A stretch of 52,352 nucleotides of DNA, taken from Pseudomonas mosselii (lineage in GTDB: Bacteria; Pseudomonadota; Gammaproteobacteria; Pseudomonadales; Pseudomonadaceae). A program made the translations under genes and the position numbers. Numbering within the stretch: the stretch's first letter is position 1; every line of letters starts with the position of its first letter. The notes under the pieces are model-generated. The model was not told the origin of the DNA, ran no database searches, and was given only the letters and a program-made list of their open reading frames with translations. The stretch is from positions 1-52,352 of the forward strand of contig NZ_QJRP01000032.1 in the NCBI RefSeq assembly GCF_003205295.1, read 5' to 3'. Shown here one piece after another: positions 31,128 to 38,947 of the stretch.

Positions 31128-32252
31128 TCAGAACACCGTGGTCAGGGCCAGGTCGTGGAAGCGCTCGACGATCGGCCGGATCCGCGAGGAGGTCATGGCA
31201 CTGTCCTCCTCGAAGTAGTACAGGTCGGTCATGTCGCGCATCACTTCCAGCATCACCCGCGAACGCTCGGCGGCGCGGATCTCGTAGCGCTGCAGGGCAC
31301 TGTCGAGGCGCTCGTCGCAGCAGCCGACCAGGGCCTGGGCGAGCATGAAGGCGTTCTCCAGGCCCAGGGTCAGGCCGTAGCCGAGGGTCGGCAGCATGGC
31401 GTGGATGCTGTCGCCGAGCATCACCACGCGGCCGTTCTGCCAGCAGCCGGCGCCGGTCAGCGCCATCATCTTGTGGGTGAGGATCTGCTCGTGCTCGGTG
31501 GCTTGCATCATCCGCACCACATCCGGCGGCAGGTCGGCGAACAGCCGCACCAGGCCGTCGCGGTCGAGCAGTGGCTGGTTGCGGTGCTGGTAGGCGGCGA
31601 ACCAGTAGCGGTACGGACGGTCGGCCGCCAGCGGGTAGGTGACCACCCGCGAGAACTCCGAGGCGAAGATCTGGCAACGGTCGGGCAGCAGCAGCGGCGA
31701 GTCGAACTCGACCATGCCGCGGCTGGCCACCAGGCCCGTGTCGTAGGGCGTCAGGCCCGGTTCCAGGCACTGGCGCACGGTAGAGCCGACGCCGTCGCTG
31801 CCGATCACCAGGTCGAAGTCTTCCTGTTCGCCGTTGCTGAAGGTGACCCGCGCCTGTTCGCCGACCTTCTCCACCTTCTCGCAGCCCATCTGGTAGCGGA
31901 TCTGCCCGGGGGCCAGGCGTTCGCGCAGCAGGCCGAACAGCTCCGGGCGCGGGAACATCACCGCCGGCGCCGGGATCCCCAGGCCGTCCGGGCGCACCGG
32001 CTGGCTGTGGATCAGGCGACCGTCGCGGCCATGGGTGTCGAGGAACTCGATGGCCTTGCCGCGGCCGATGAAGCTGGTGTCGTTGAACAGGAAGCGCAGC
32101 ACCTGCACGCCCTGGGGCCAGACGTAGATGCCGGTGCCCGAGTCGCGCGGGCCATGGGCCCGCTCGTACACCGTGGCCTCGAGGCCGAAGCGCTTGAGAA
32201 TCAGGGCGCAGGCCAAGCCATTGAGGCCGGCGCCGATGATCGCGATTTTCAT
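31128..32252 (-). CDS. FAD-dependent monooxygenase (UbiH/salicylate hydroxylase type)
   Basis: A 374-residue class A flavoprotein monooxygenase. The GxGxxG motif is at the N-terminus (IAIIGAGLNGLACALIL), the second motif is LVIGSDGVGSTVRQCLEPG, and the third FAD motif reads MLGDSIHAMLPTLGYGLTLG, close to the typical GDAAH form. Such enzymes hydroxylate or oxidise small organic molecules with NAD(P)H and O2. The start is ATG 32252, overlapping the asnB stop by four bases (ATGA), so translation is coupled. The substrate is unknown; its place in the HMG-CoA operon suggests it oxidises an amidated intermediate or product. Confidence 0.88.
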   Translation of the reverse strand: MKIAIIGAGLNGLACALILKRFGLEATVYERAHGPRDSGTGIYVWPQGVQVLRFLFNDTSFIGRGKAIEFLDTHGRDGRLIHSQPVRPDGLGIPAPAVMFPRPELFGLLRERLAPGQIRYQMGCEKVEKVGEQARVTFSNGEQEDFDLVIGSDGVGSTVRQCLEPGLTPYDTGLVASRGMVEFDSPLLLPDRCQIFASEFSRVVTYPLAADRPYRYWFAAYQHRNQPLLDRDGLVRLFADLPPDVVRMMQATEHEQILTHKMMALTGAGCWQNGRVVMLGDSIHAMLPTLGYGLTLGLENAFMLAQALVGCCDERLDSALQRYEIRAAERSRVMLEVMRDMTDLYYFEEDSAMTSSRIRPIVERFHDLALTTVF

Positions 32253-34192
32253 GCGGCCACCTCGCTCAGGGTGTTCCAGCTCTGGCCGCTCATGCGGTAG
32301 CGGCGCTGCAGCAGGCACAGGCTGGTCAGCTCCATCAGCATCGGGTCGAGCAGGCCCTGTTCCTGGGCGCTGAGGGTCGGCAGCTGCTTGAGCAGGGTGC
32401 GGACCTTGGCCGCGTCGAAGAACGGCAGCGCGTCCAGGTCACGGCTGTGCAGGGTGTCCTGCACCAGCTGCCACAGGCGGCCTTGCTGCTGCAGGGTGGC
32501 CGGCGGGGCGCGGAAGTAGTGCTTCTTGCGCTCGTACAGGGCCTTGGGCAGGTAGGGGCGCATGGCTTCGCGGAATACGTACTTCTCGGTGGCGCCGCGC
32601 ACCTTCATCCACACCGGCAGCTGGCAGGCCAGTTCGACCACGTGGTGGTCGAGCAGCGGTACGCGGCCTTCGATGCTGTTGGCCATTTCCATGCGGTCGC
32701 CCAGGGTGGTGAGGACGAAGTTCGGCAGGTACGACTTGGCCCACAGGTACATGGAGTTGTGCACCGGGTCGCGGTCGGCGAGCTTGCCGTGGTCGAGGCG
32801 GTCGAAGAACTGGCGGTACGGGTCGACACCGGTGAAGTGGTCGCGGAAGTCGCCGCGGTACAGGCTCTCCAGGGCCTTGAACCAGCCGGCCTGGTTGTCC
32901 AGCCACGACACGCCGTGCTTGAGCTGGTCGACCATCCAGTGGATGTCATGGGGCATGTGCGCGTTGGTGTAGCCCTGCTCGTTGGCCTGGATGCGCTGGC
33001 GCAGCAGGTCGATGACTTTCGGGTCTTGTTGTTCGTTGTTGTACAGCAGCATGTCGCGGCGGAAGTGCGGGTAGCCGGCGAACACTTCGTCGGCGCCTTC
33101 GCCGGTCAGCACCACCTTCAGGCCGGCCTTGCGCACTTCCTTGCTGAGGATGTACTTGGCCACGCCGTGGGCGTTGAAGAACGGCGTCTCGTTGTGCCAC
33201 ACCGCCTGCTCGAAGTTGTCCGCCAGGTCGTCCTGGGTGATCTCGATGGTGTGGAAGCGCGCGCCGTTGTGCTCGGCGGCCATGCGTGCGAAACGGTTCT
33301 CGTCGTAGTCGTCCATGTCGGTGAACGACAGGTTGAAGGCGTCCAGCGGCTCGCCCTTGAGGGCGGTGGCCATGCCCAGCATCGCCGAGGAGTCGATGCC
33401 GCCGCTCAGGTACACGCCCATCGGCACGTCGGCGCGCAGGCGCAGGCGCACCGCTTCTTCGATGGCGGCGCGCACGGATTCGATCATGCCGGCCTCGTCG
33501 CTCGGCGCCGGGGTGTCGCGGCGGGCGAATTCCATGTCCCAGTAGCGGCCGCTGTGCAGGCCGCCGTGGTCGACCATCACCCAGCAGCCTGGTTGCACGC
33601 TGCGCACGCCTTCGAACAGGGTGTGGTCGCGCAGGTAGAAGGCGCGGCTGGCGTAGGCGTTCTCGTCCCAGGTCGGGTTGACGCCGGCGGCCAGCAGGGC
33701 CTTGATCTCGGAGGCGAAGTACCAGTTGCCTTCATGCTGGGTGTAGAACAGCGGCTTGATGCCCAGGCGGTCGCGTACCGCCAGCATCAGGCGGCGACGG
33801 CGGTCGAACAGGACCATGGCGAACTCGCCGCGCAGCTCCTTGAGCCCGGCCATGCCGGAACGACGGTACAGGTGCAGGGCGATCTCGCTGTCCGAGGCGG
33901 TCTTGAAGATCGCGCCTTCGGCCTGCAGCTCGGTACGGATGCGCTCATGGTCGTAGAACTCGCCGTTGACGATCACCGCCAGGTCGCCTTCGTCGGCGAC
34001 GATCGGCTGCATGCCGTTGTCCAGGCCGATGATGCTCAGGCGGGTGTGGCCGAGCACGGCGCGCTCGCCCGGGTCACGCCACAGGCTGTGCTCGTCCGGG
34101 CCGCGGTGGTTGATGGCGGCCAGGGCGTCGAGGATCGACTGGTCGCTGATGCTGTTGCGTTTGGACTGGTAGACACCGATGAAACCACACAT
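32249..34192 (-). CDS. asnB: AsnB-type glutamine-dependent amidotransferase (asparagine synthetase family)
   Basis: A 647-residue glutamine-hydrolysing amidotransferase. The N-terminal nucleophile Cys2 (MCGFIGVYQ) and LSIIGLDNGMQPI, VNGEFYDHERI mark the class II glutaminase domain. The synthetase domain has the ATP pyrophosphatase loop YLSGGIDSSAMLG near residue 261. The C-terminus is longer than in housekeeping AsnB. Lying in an operon with CoA-ester enzymes, it more likely amidates a carboxylic acid of the pathway than aspartate, as OxyD-like enzymes do; that is inference. It is 80 bases after the hydratase gene. Confidence 0.9.
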   Translation of the reverse strand: MCGFIGVYQSKRNSISDQSILDALAAINHRGPDEHSLWRDPGERAVLGHTRLSIIGLDNGMQPIVADEGDLAVIVNGEFYDHERIRTELQAEGAIFKTASDSEIALHLYRRSGMAGLKELRGEFAMVLFDRRRRLMLAVRDRLGIKPLFYTQHEGNWYFASEIKALLAAGVNPTWDENAYASRAFYLRDHTLFEGVRSVQPGCWVMVDHGGLHSGRYWDMEFARRDTPAPSDEAGMIESVRAAIEEAVRLRLRADVPMGVYLSGGIDSSAMLGMATALKGEPLDAFNLSFTDMDDYDENRFARMAAEHNGARFHTIEITQDDLADNFEQAVWHNETPFFNAHGVAKYILSKEVRKAGLKVVLTGEGADEVFAGYPHFRRDMLLYNNEQQDPKVIDLLRQRIQANEQGYTNAHMPHDIHWMVDQLKHGVSWLDNQAGWFKALESLYRGDFRDHFTGVDPYRQFFDRLDHGKLADRDPVHNSMYLWAKSYLPNFVLTTLGDRMEMANSIEGRVPLLDHHVVELACQLPVWMKVRGATEKYVFREAMRPYLPKALYERKKHYFRAPPATLQQQGRLWQLVQDTLHSRDLDALPFFDAAKVRTLLKQLPTLSAQEQGLLDPMLMELTSLCLLQRRYRMSGQSWNTLSEVAA

Positions 34193-34272
34193 GGCAAAAT
34201 CCTTTTCTCATAGGTCGGGCGTCGTCGGCGACGCCGGAACGGCGCGGGCTTCGTGGTCCGCGCACCCAGGGT

Positions 34273-35055
34273 TCATTGCGCCCAGTCGGGGCGGCTGCGT
34301 TCGAAGAAGGCGGCAAGACCGTGCTGGCCCTCGCTGGAGGTGCGCAGGCGGGCGATCAGCTGCAGGTTGCAACCCTGCTCGTCGAGCAGATGGTCGCGGC
34401 CTGCCAGGCGCGCCAGCATCTGCTTGATCTCGCGACTGGCCTGGGGGCCGGTCTGCAGCAGGGTGGCCAGCCAGCGGTCGCGGGCCTGCTCCAGCTCGGC
34501 GGCGGGCACCAGGCGGTGGACCAGCTGCAGGCGCAGCGCATCCTCGGTGCCGAACACCTCGGCCGAGAGCATGTAGCGCCGTGCCTGGCGCACGCCCATG
34601 GCGCGCACCACGTAGGGGCTGATCAAGGCCGGGGCCAGGCCCAGGCGCGCCTCGCTGAAGCAGAAGCGCGCATCCTCGGCGGCCAGCACGTGGTCGGCGC
34701 AGCACAGCAGGCCCAGGGCCCCGCCGAACACCGCGCCGCGGGCCAGCATCAGCACCGGCACCGGGAAGTCGTCCAGGCGCTGCAGGACGTTGGCCAGCAG
34801 GCTGGCGTCCTCCAGGTTGCGCGCATGGTCGAAGTCGCGGCTGCGGCGCATCCACTCCAGGTCCGCCCCGGTGCACAGGTGCTCGCCGGCGCCGTCGAGC
34901 ACCAGGGCGCGCAGCCCCGGGTGCTCGGCGAGGGCCTGCAGCTGCTCGTGCAAGGCCCCGAGCAGGGCCTCGTCGAGGGCGTTGCCGGCATGCGGACGGT
35001 TCAGGGTCAGGCAGGCGACCGCGGGTTGCGGCCAGCTCAGCAGCACGTCGCTCAT
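34273..35055 (-). CDS. Enoyl-CoA hydratase/isomerase family protein, methylglutaconyl-CoA hydratase-like
   Basis: A 260-residue crotonase-fold protein. LCTGADLEWMRR and ARGAVFGGALGLLCCADHVL form the CoA pocket and oxyanion hole, and ARFCFSEARLGLAPALISPY with VVRAMG matches LiuC/AUH-type methylglutaconyl-CoA hydratases, which keep the SE-R-LG segment. These hydrate 3-methylglutaconyl-CoA to HMG-CoA, or run in reverse. Beside an HMG-CoA synthase the reverse, dehydration, is plausible. The start is ATG 35055, five bases from the synthase stop; the open frame continues upstream inside that gene. Confidence 0.88.
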   Translation of the reverse strand: MSDVLLSWPQPAVACLTLNRPHAGNALDEALLGALHEQLQALAEHPGLRALVLDGAGEHLCTGADLEWMRRSRDFDHARNLEDASLLANVLQRLDDFPVPVLMLARGAVFGGALGLLCCADHVLAAEDARFCFSEARLGLAPALISPYVVRAMGVRQARRYMLSAEVFGTEDALRLQLVHRLVPAAELEQARDRWLATLLQTGPQASREIKQMLARLAGRDHLLDEQGCNLQLIARLRTSSEGQHGLAAFFERSRPDWAQ

Positions 35056-35060
35056 GGTCG

Positions 35061-36248
35061 TCAGCTCGCCATCTTCAGGGACAGGGCGGTGCTCTCGTAC
35101 TGACGGCGATAGCCCTCGCAACCGCCGTAGCGGAACGCGCCGCCGGTGACGTACGGGGTGCTGTAGTCAGCCACGGCCGGGTGGTTGTCGCCGTAGAACC
35201 AGCTGCTGTACTGCTCATGGCCCAGGCGGGTGCGGCTGGCCAGCATGCGCGCATGCGCCTTGCGCCGCGAATGGGCCTGGTAGCCCGGCACCACGGTGGC
35301 GCTGAAGAACTCGCCGACGCTGCCCGAACCGTAGCTGAACAGGCCGATGTTGCGCCCGGTCAGGTCCTCGTCGCTGTTGTCCAGCAGCGACAGCAGGGCG
35401 ATGTACAGCGAGGCGGTGTAGCAGTTGCCGATGGCCTTGCCGTACAGCTGGCTGGTGGAATAGGCCTTCTCGCCCAGGGCCTTGGCCGCTTCGGGTTCGA
35501 TCGCCTCGAACACCGAGAAGGCTTTCTTCGCCATCTTGGTGAACGGCTGGTGGAAGCACAGGAAGCTCATGTCTTCCAGGCCCAGGCCGCCGTCGGCGCG
35601 GTAGCTCTGCCAGGCGTTGCGCAGCGACTCCAGGTAGACCTCGATCGACAGCTTGCCGTCGACCAGCGCGGTGCTGCGCAGGTTCGGCCGCCAGAAGTCC
35701 GAGACGTCCAGGCTGTAGCGGCCCTGGTGCGGGTGCAGTTCCAGCAGGCGCGGGTTTTCGGCCACGATCATGGCCACGGCGCCGGCGCCCTGGGTGCATT
35801 CACCTTCGGAGTTCTGCTCGTAGCGGGCGATGTCGGTCGCGATCACCAGCACCTTCTCGTGAGGGCGCTGGGCGACCAGCGCACGGGCCATCTGCAAGCC
35901 GGCGGTGGCGCCGTAGCAGGCCTGCTTGAACTCCACCACGCGGCAGTCGGCACGCAGGCCGAGCAGGCTGTGGACGAACAGGCCGGCGGCCTTGGACTGG
36001 TCGATGCCGCTCTCGGTGGCGAGGATCACCGTGGCGATCGAGGCGCGGGTGGCGTCATCGAGCAGTGGCAGGGCAGCGTTGGCCGCCAGGGTCACGATGT
36101 CTTCGTCCGGTGCCGGCACGGCCATGAACTCCTGGCCGATGCCGACCAGGTATTTCTGCGGATCGATACCATGCCGTTCGGCAAGTTCTTCCAGTGCGAA
36201 AAAGTGTTGCGGTACAGACAGCCCAATATCATCAATGCCGATTTTCAT
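35061..36248 (-). CDS. Hydroxymethylglutaryl-CoA synthase family protein
   Basis: A 395-residue HMG-CoA synthase, which condenses acetyl-CoA with acetoacetyl-CoA (or a β-keto thioester). The catalytic triad is in the exact positions of bacterial MvaS: Glu79 in ATESGID, Cys111 in FKQACYGATAG, and His233 in LCFHQPFTKMAKKA. GSGSVGEFFSA is the conserved late loop. It is the first gene of the operon, and no other mevalonate-pathway gene or polyketide synthase gene is in the window, so it likely serves a dedicated small-molecule pathway. The start is ATG 36248; a TTG four codons upstream is possible. Confidence 0.93.
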   Translation of the reverse strand: MKIGIDDIGLSVPQHFFALEELAERHGIDPQKYLVGIGQEFMAVPAPDEDIVTLAANAALPLLDDATRASIATVILATESGIDQSKAAGLFVHSLLGLRADCRVVEFKQACYGATAGLQMARALVAQRPHEKVLVIATDIARYEQNSEGECTQGAGAVAMIVAENPRLLELHPHQGRYSLDVSDFWRPNLRSTALVDGKLSIEVYLESLRNAWQSYRADGGLGLEDMSFLCFHQPFTKMAKKAFSVFEAIEPEAAKALGEKAYSTSQLYGKAIGNCYTASLYIALLSLLDNSDEDLTGRNIGLFSYGSGSVGEFFSATVVPGYQAHSRRKAHARMLASRTRLGHEQYSSWFYGDNHPAVADYSTPYVTGGAFRYGGCEGYRRQYESTALSLKMAS

Positions 36249-36830
36249 GTGTATGCCCAATTATTTTTCACTGTTGAAAAAATCCCAAAATACACAACCG
36301 GTCTTGTTGTTCCGGTGCCAGACCCTGCTGGCCATTTAATTATTGCGGCTGAAGCTTTTGCCAAAAAAAGCGAATAATTCCGATGGGATTGATGACGCCA
36401 GTTCATGGTTTTTTGAGGGTGGAAAGTTCGGCGTTTATTTATCGCGCACAGGCGTGCGCCCCGTGATTCCACGCGGCTTGTGCAAAGGGGGATGAGCGGA
36501 TTGTCGAACAATTGGGCAATTAAAATTTTCAATTGTTTTAATATGAAAATTTTATGGCGGTGTTATCGCCTGATTGACCTGTTGTTTTGGCTATATATTT
36601 ATGCCGTATCGCTTGTGCATATCTGCATGGTCGGGACTTCCTTGTCCATTATTCATCCATTAGTGCCGGGCACCGTGAGGGAGGTTGTTGTCGCACGAAC
36701 CGCGCCGGGCGAATAGTGACAAAAAGTGCGTGCATCGCGGCATGGTCTTCATGTGTCGTACGCAGCTGTGGTACAACGCCGCAGGACAAAGGATTCGTCG
36801 CCCGGCTTTCGGGTACACAAGGAGGTAGTG
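36249..36830. promoter_or_regulatory. Divergent promoter region, HMG-CoA synthase operon / LysR gene
   Basis: A 582-bp AT-rich gap between two divergent transcripts. It holds a perfect 11-bp inverted repeat, TAAAATTTTCA (36521–36531) and TGAAAATTTTA (36544–36554), with a 12-bp spacer. That size and spacing could suit a LysR dimer or another regulator. I see no gene here. The LysR gene has GGAGG at its right end (36821–36825). Confidence 0.5.
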
Positions 36831-37727
36831 GTGTTTTCCAAGATCAGTCTCGATCAGTGGCGCGCGTTCGTCTGCACGGTCGAGTGCGGCGGTTTCCAGC
36901 AGGCCGGCGAGCACATGTACAAGTCGCAGTCGGCCATCAGCCACTCGGTCAACCGCATGGAAATGCTCCTGGGCCAGGAGCTGTTCATCATCGAAGGCCG
37001 CAAGGCCGTGCTCACCTCCCTGGGCAAGGCCCTGCTGCCCCAGGCCAAGCACCTGCTGGGGGCGGCGCAGAAGCTCGAGCACCTGGCCAACCAGTACCAG
37101 CCGGGGCTGTTTACCGAGCAGGCGCTGGCGGTGGATGTGCTGTTCCCCATCGAATTGCTGCAGCAGGCATTGCAGGAGTTTGCCCTGGAGTACAAGGATC
37201 ACCGTATCCGCCTGTACGAAACGGCGTTGTCCGGGGCCCGCGAGCTGCTGGAGGACGGCAAGGTCGAGCTGGGGATCGCCAGCAGCCTGCCTTCCGGTTA
37301 CCTGCAGGAGTTCCTGCTCAATGTCTCGCTGGTCTGCGTGGTGGGGGCCAGCCACCCGCTCAGCGCGGCGCAGGGCGAGTTGAGCCTGGACGACATGAAG
37401 AACCACCGGCAAGTGGTGATCCGCGATTCCGGCACGCGCAATTCGCAGAACAGTGGCTGGCTGGGGACCTCGCAGCGCTGGACGGTGAGCAGCCTGGCGG
37501 CGGCCGAGAGTTTCGTCGAACGGGGGATGGGCTTTGCCTGGCTACCGGAGCATCGGGTGCAGCAGGGGTTGGCGCAAGGGCGGTTGGTGCGGGTCAACCT
37601 GCAGCATCAGCGGGAGCGGGAGGTGCCGATGTACATGGGGTATCCCGAGGAGTATCGGCACAGTCCCGAGGTGCGGTTGCTGGCGCAGATACTGCGGGAG
37701 CGGTGCAGGGAGTATCGGCCGGGGTGA
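36831..37727 (+). CDS. LysR-type transcriptional regulator of the HMG-CoA synthase cluster
   Basis: A 298-residue LysR regulator. The N-terminal helix-turn-helix is SLDQWRAFVCTVECGGFQQA, GEHMYKSQSAISHSVNRMEM and LLGQELFIIEGRKAVLTSLG. The effector domain follows (VDVLFPIELLQQALQEFA to the C-terminus). The start is GTG 36831, five bases after GGAGG; the frame is open upstream to 36726. It is transcribed away from the HMG-CoA synthase operon across an AT-rich gap with an inverted repeat, so it very likely controls that operon. The effector is unknown, perhaps the pathway product. Confidence 0.92.
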   Translation: MFSKISLDQWRAFVCTVECGGFQQAGEHMYKSQSAISHSVNRMEMLLGQELFIIEGRKAVLTSLGKALLPQAKHLLGAAQKLEHLANQYQPGLFTEQALAVDVLFPIELLQQALQEFALEYKDHRIRLYETALSGARELLEDGKVELGIASSLPSGYLQEFLLNVSLVCVVGASHPLSAAQGELSLDDMKNHRQVVIRDSGTRNSQNSGWLGTSQRWTVSSLAAAESFVERGMGFAWLPEHRVQQGLAQGRLVRVNLQHQREREVPMYMGYPEEYRHSPEVRLLAQILRERCREYRPG

Positions 37728-37821
37728 TTGTTGGGGCAGCTTGATGTGCATTTCATTGCGGTGTCGATTCCAGGTCACCGCCGTTCAAGGTGTTCTGAGT
37801 CAGCGTTTGGCTTTAGCTCAC

Positions 37822-37944
37822 CGGGGCCGCTGCGCGGCCCTTTCGCGACACAAGGCTGCTCCCACAGGATATGTGTCGGTTCTGCCATGGCGCGGTCCCT
37901 GTGGGAGCGGCCTTGTGTCGCGAAAGGGCTGCGCAGCAGCCCCG
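37822..37944. repeat. REPIN
   Basis: Two inverted copies of the 'cctttcgcgacacaagg...ctcccacagg' REP type, each with an outer ccggggc/gccccg end, about 40 bp apart. Located downstream of the LysR gene. Confidence 0.8.
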
Positions 37945-38281
37945 ACCATCTCGAAAACTGTCAGATGTTTCCGAACCTGAAACCAAATGCTTCAGCCAGC
38001 AAGGCTTGGGAACTATCCTACGCGCTTGCCGGAAGCCGCCGTGTTGTCGGGGAAACACCCCACGGATAACTTCACTGGGTCGCCACACCAGGTGACCGGG
38101 CGTGAGAACCCGAGGCGTAAAGTATCGGCAATCCAGTTATGGCAGCCGTGCCCGGGCAGACTTCGGTCTGGCCGAGTTTCTCTTGCGCCTCGGTTTCTCA
38201 CCCCGTGCACGGCTGCCACCCTTTGTCCCGTGAGAAAGGCGCCGGAGGGCAGCATTCTTGAACTGCGCAGGAGTGTTGACC
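37945..38281 (+). ncRNA. Structured leader or small RNA upstream of DUF6124/DUF3077 genes (candidate)
   Basis: The strongest structure is an 11–12-bp outer stem (38140–38151 with 38207–38218, GGCAGCCGTGC / GCACGGCTGCC). It encloses two small hairpins: CAGAC-TTCG-GTCTG at 38157–38170 with a UUCG tetraloop, and CCGAG/CTCGG at 38172–38176 / 38189–38193. This three-way fold lies ~65 bases before the first small gene on the same strand. It could be a cis-acting RNA, a small RNA, or a DNA-level element. It is not a tRNA (no acceptor or anticodon layout). Confidence 0.4.
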
Positions 38282-38521
38282 ATGAAAAAGATCGTCCCAG
38301 ACCTACCCCGTCTAGCCCCCTTCATCGCTATCCGCCCGACCCTCACCCACGAAGAAGCCATGACCGCCGCCGTCGAAGTGGCCACCGCCATTTCCGATGT
38401 CCTCGATATCTACTTCAAGACCGACCCCGGCGAAGCCCAGGACCGTCTGTTCACCGCCAGCGACTACCTCGGCCAGCTGGCCTGTGCCTTGCTCGAACAC
38501 AAGCCAGGGGTACAGCCATGA
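38282..38521 (+). CDS. Small DUF6124-like protein
   Basis: A 79-residue cytosolic protein, mostly helical (HEEAMTAAVEVATAISDVLD, then RLFTASDYLGQLACALLEHK). It resembles small Pseudomonas proteins of the DUF6124/DUF3077 group, whose role is unknown. A GGAG lies about nine bases before the ATG at 38282. Its stop overlaps the next start as ATGA, so the two are coupled. A structured sequence precedes the pair. Confidence 0.6.
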   Translation: MKKIVPDLPRLAPFIAIRPTLTHEEAMTAAVEVATAISDVLDIYFKTDPGEAQDRLFTASDYLGQLACALLEHKPGVQP

Positions 38522-38757
38522 CCAACGCACGTACCGCAGGCCGGACCCGTTGCATGGACCTGTTCAAGGTCGAGCCGGGCATCCCCTTCGCGGATGCCTT
38601 CAGCGAATTGTCGGTGCTGCTTGGCTGCATTCGCCACCTCACCTGTGAGGCCGAGATGGAGGGCGACCTGATGGCGGGCAGCGCAGCGCGCATGTTGAGT
38701 GCCATGGCCAAGGCGTTGATTGATGATATGGAGTTGGGGATGAACCGCTGCGGTTGA
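38518..38757 (+). CDS. DUF3077 family protein
   Basis: A 79-residue protein with the DUF3077 pattern: DLFKVEPGIPFADAFSELSV, LLGCIRHLTCEAEMEGD, then AARMLSAMAKALIDDMELGM. This family is common and multi-copy in Pseudomonas, without a known function. Translation is coupled to the preceding small gene through an ATGA overlap. A REPIN follows directly. Confidence 0.8.
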   Translation: MTNARTAGRTRCMDLFKVEPGIPFADAFSELSVLLGCIRHLTCEAEMEGDLMAGSAARMLSAMAKALIDDMELGMNRCG

Positions 38758-38763
38758 TCCGAT

Positions 38764-38856
38764 GGCCCTATCGCGGCACAAGGCCGCTCCTACAGGTGAC
38801 CGCGCGCCCCTGTAGGAGCGGCCTTGTGTCGCGAAAGGGCTGCAAAGCAGCCCCGG
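38764..38856. repeat. REPIN
   Basis: Two facing REP copies (cgcggcacaaggccgctcct and aggagcggccttgtgtcgcg) separated by ~24 bp, followed by the gctgcaaagcagcc hairpin. Lies between the DUF3077 gene and the 3' end of the TolC-type gene. Confidence 0.8.
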
Positions 38857-38947
38857 CAAGCCCAAGCCGGACGCCAATTCTCAACACCTTGAAAGGGATG
38901 ACGCTGAACACGCTGTCGTGGGAGCGGGCCCCGCGATTGCCAATACC

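Noticed and set aside
31065..34213. Long plus-strand frames opposite the monooxygenase and asnB genes
   Set aside because: They are mirror frames of highly conserved minus-strand enzymes, with Gln/His/Val/Ala-biased sequence and no domain.
38140..38218. tRNA gene
   Set aside because: The fold has only two internal arms, and there is no anticodon loop, T-loop sequence or CCA-type acceptor end.
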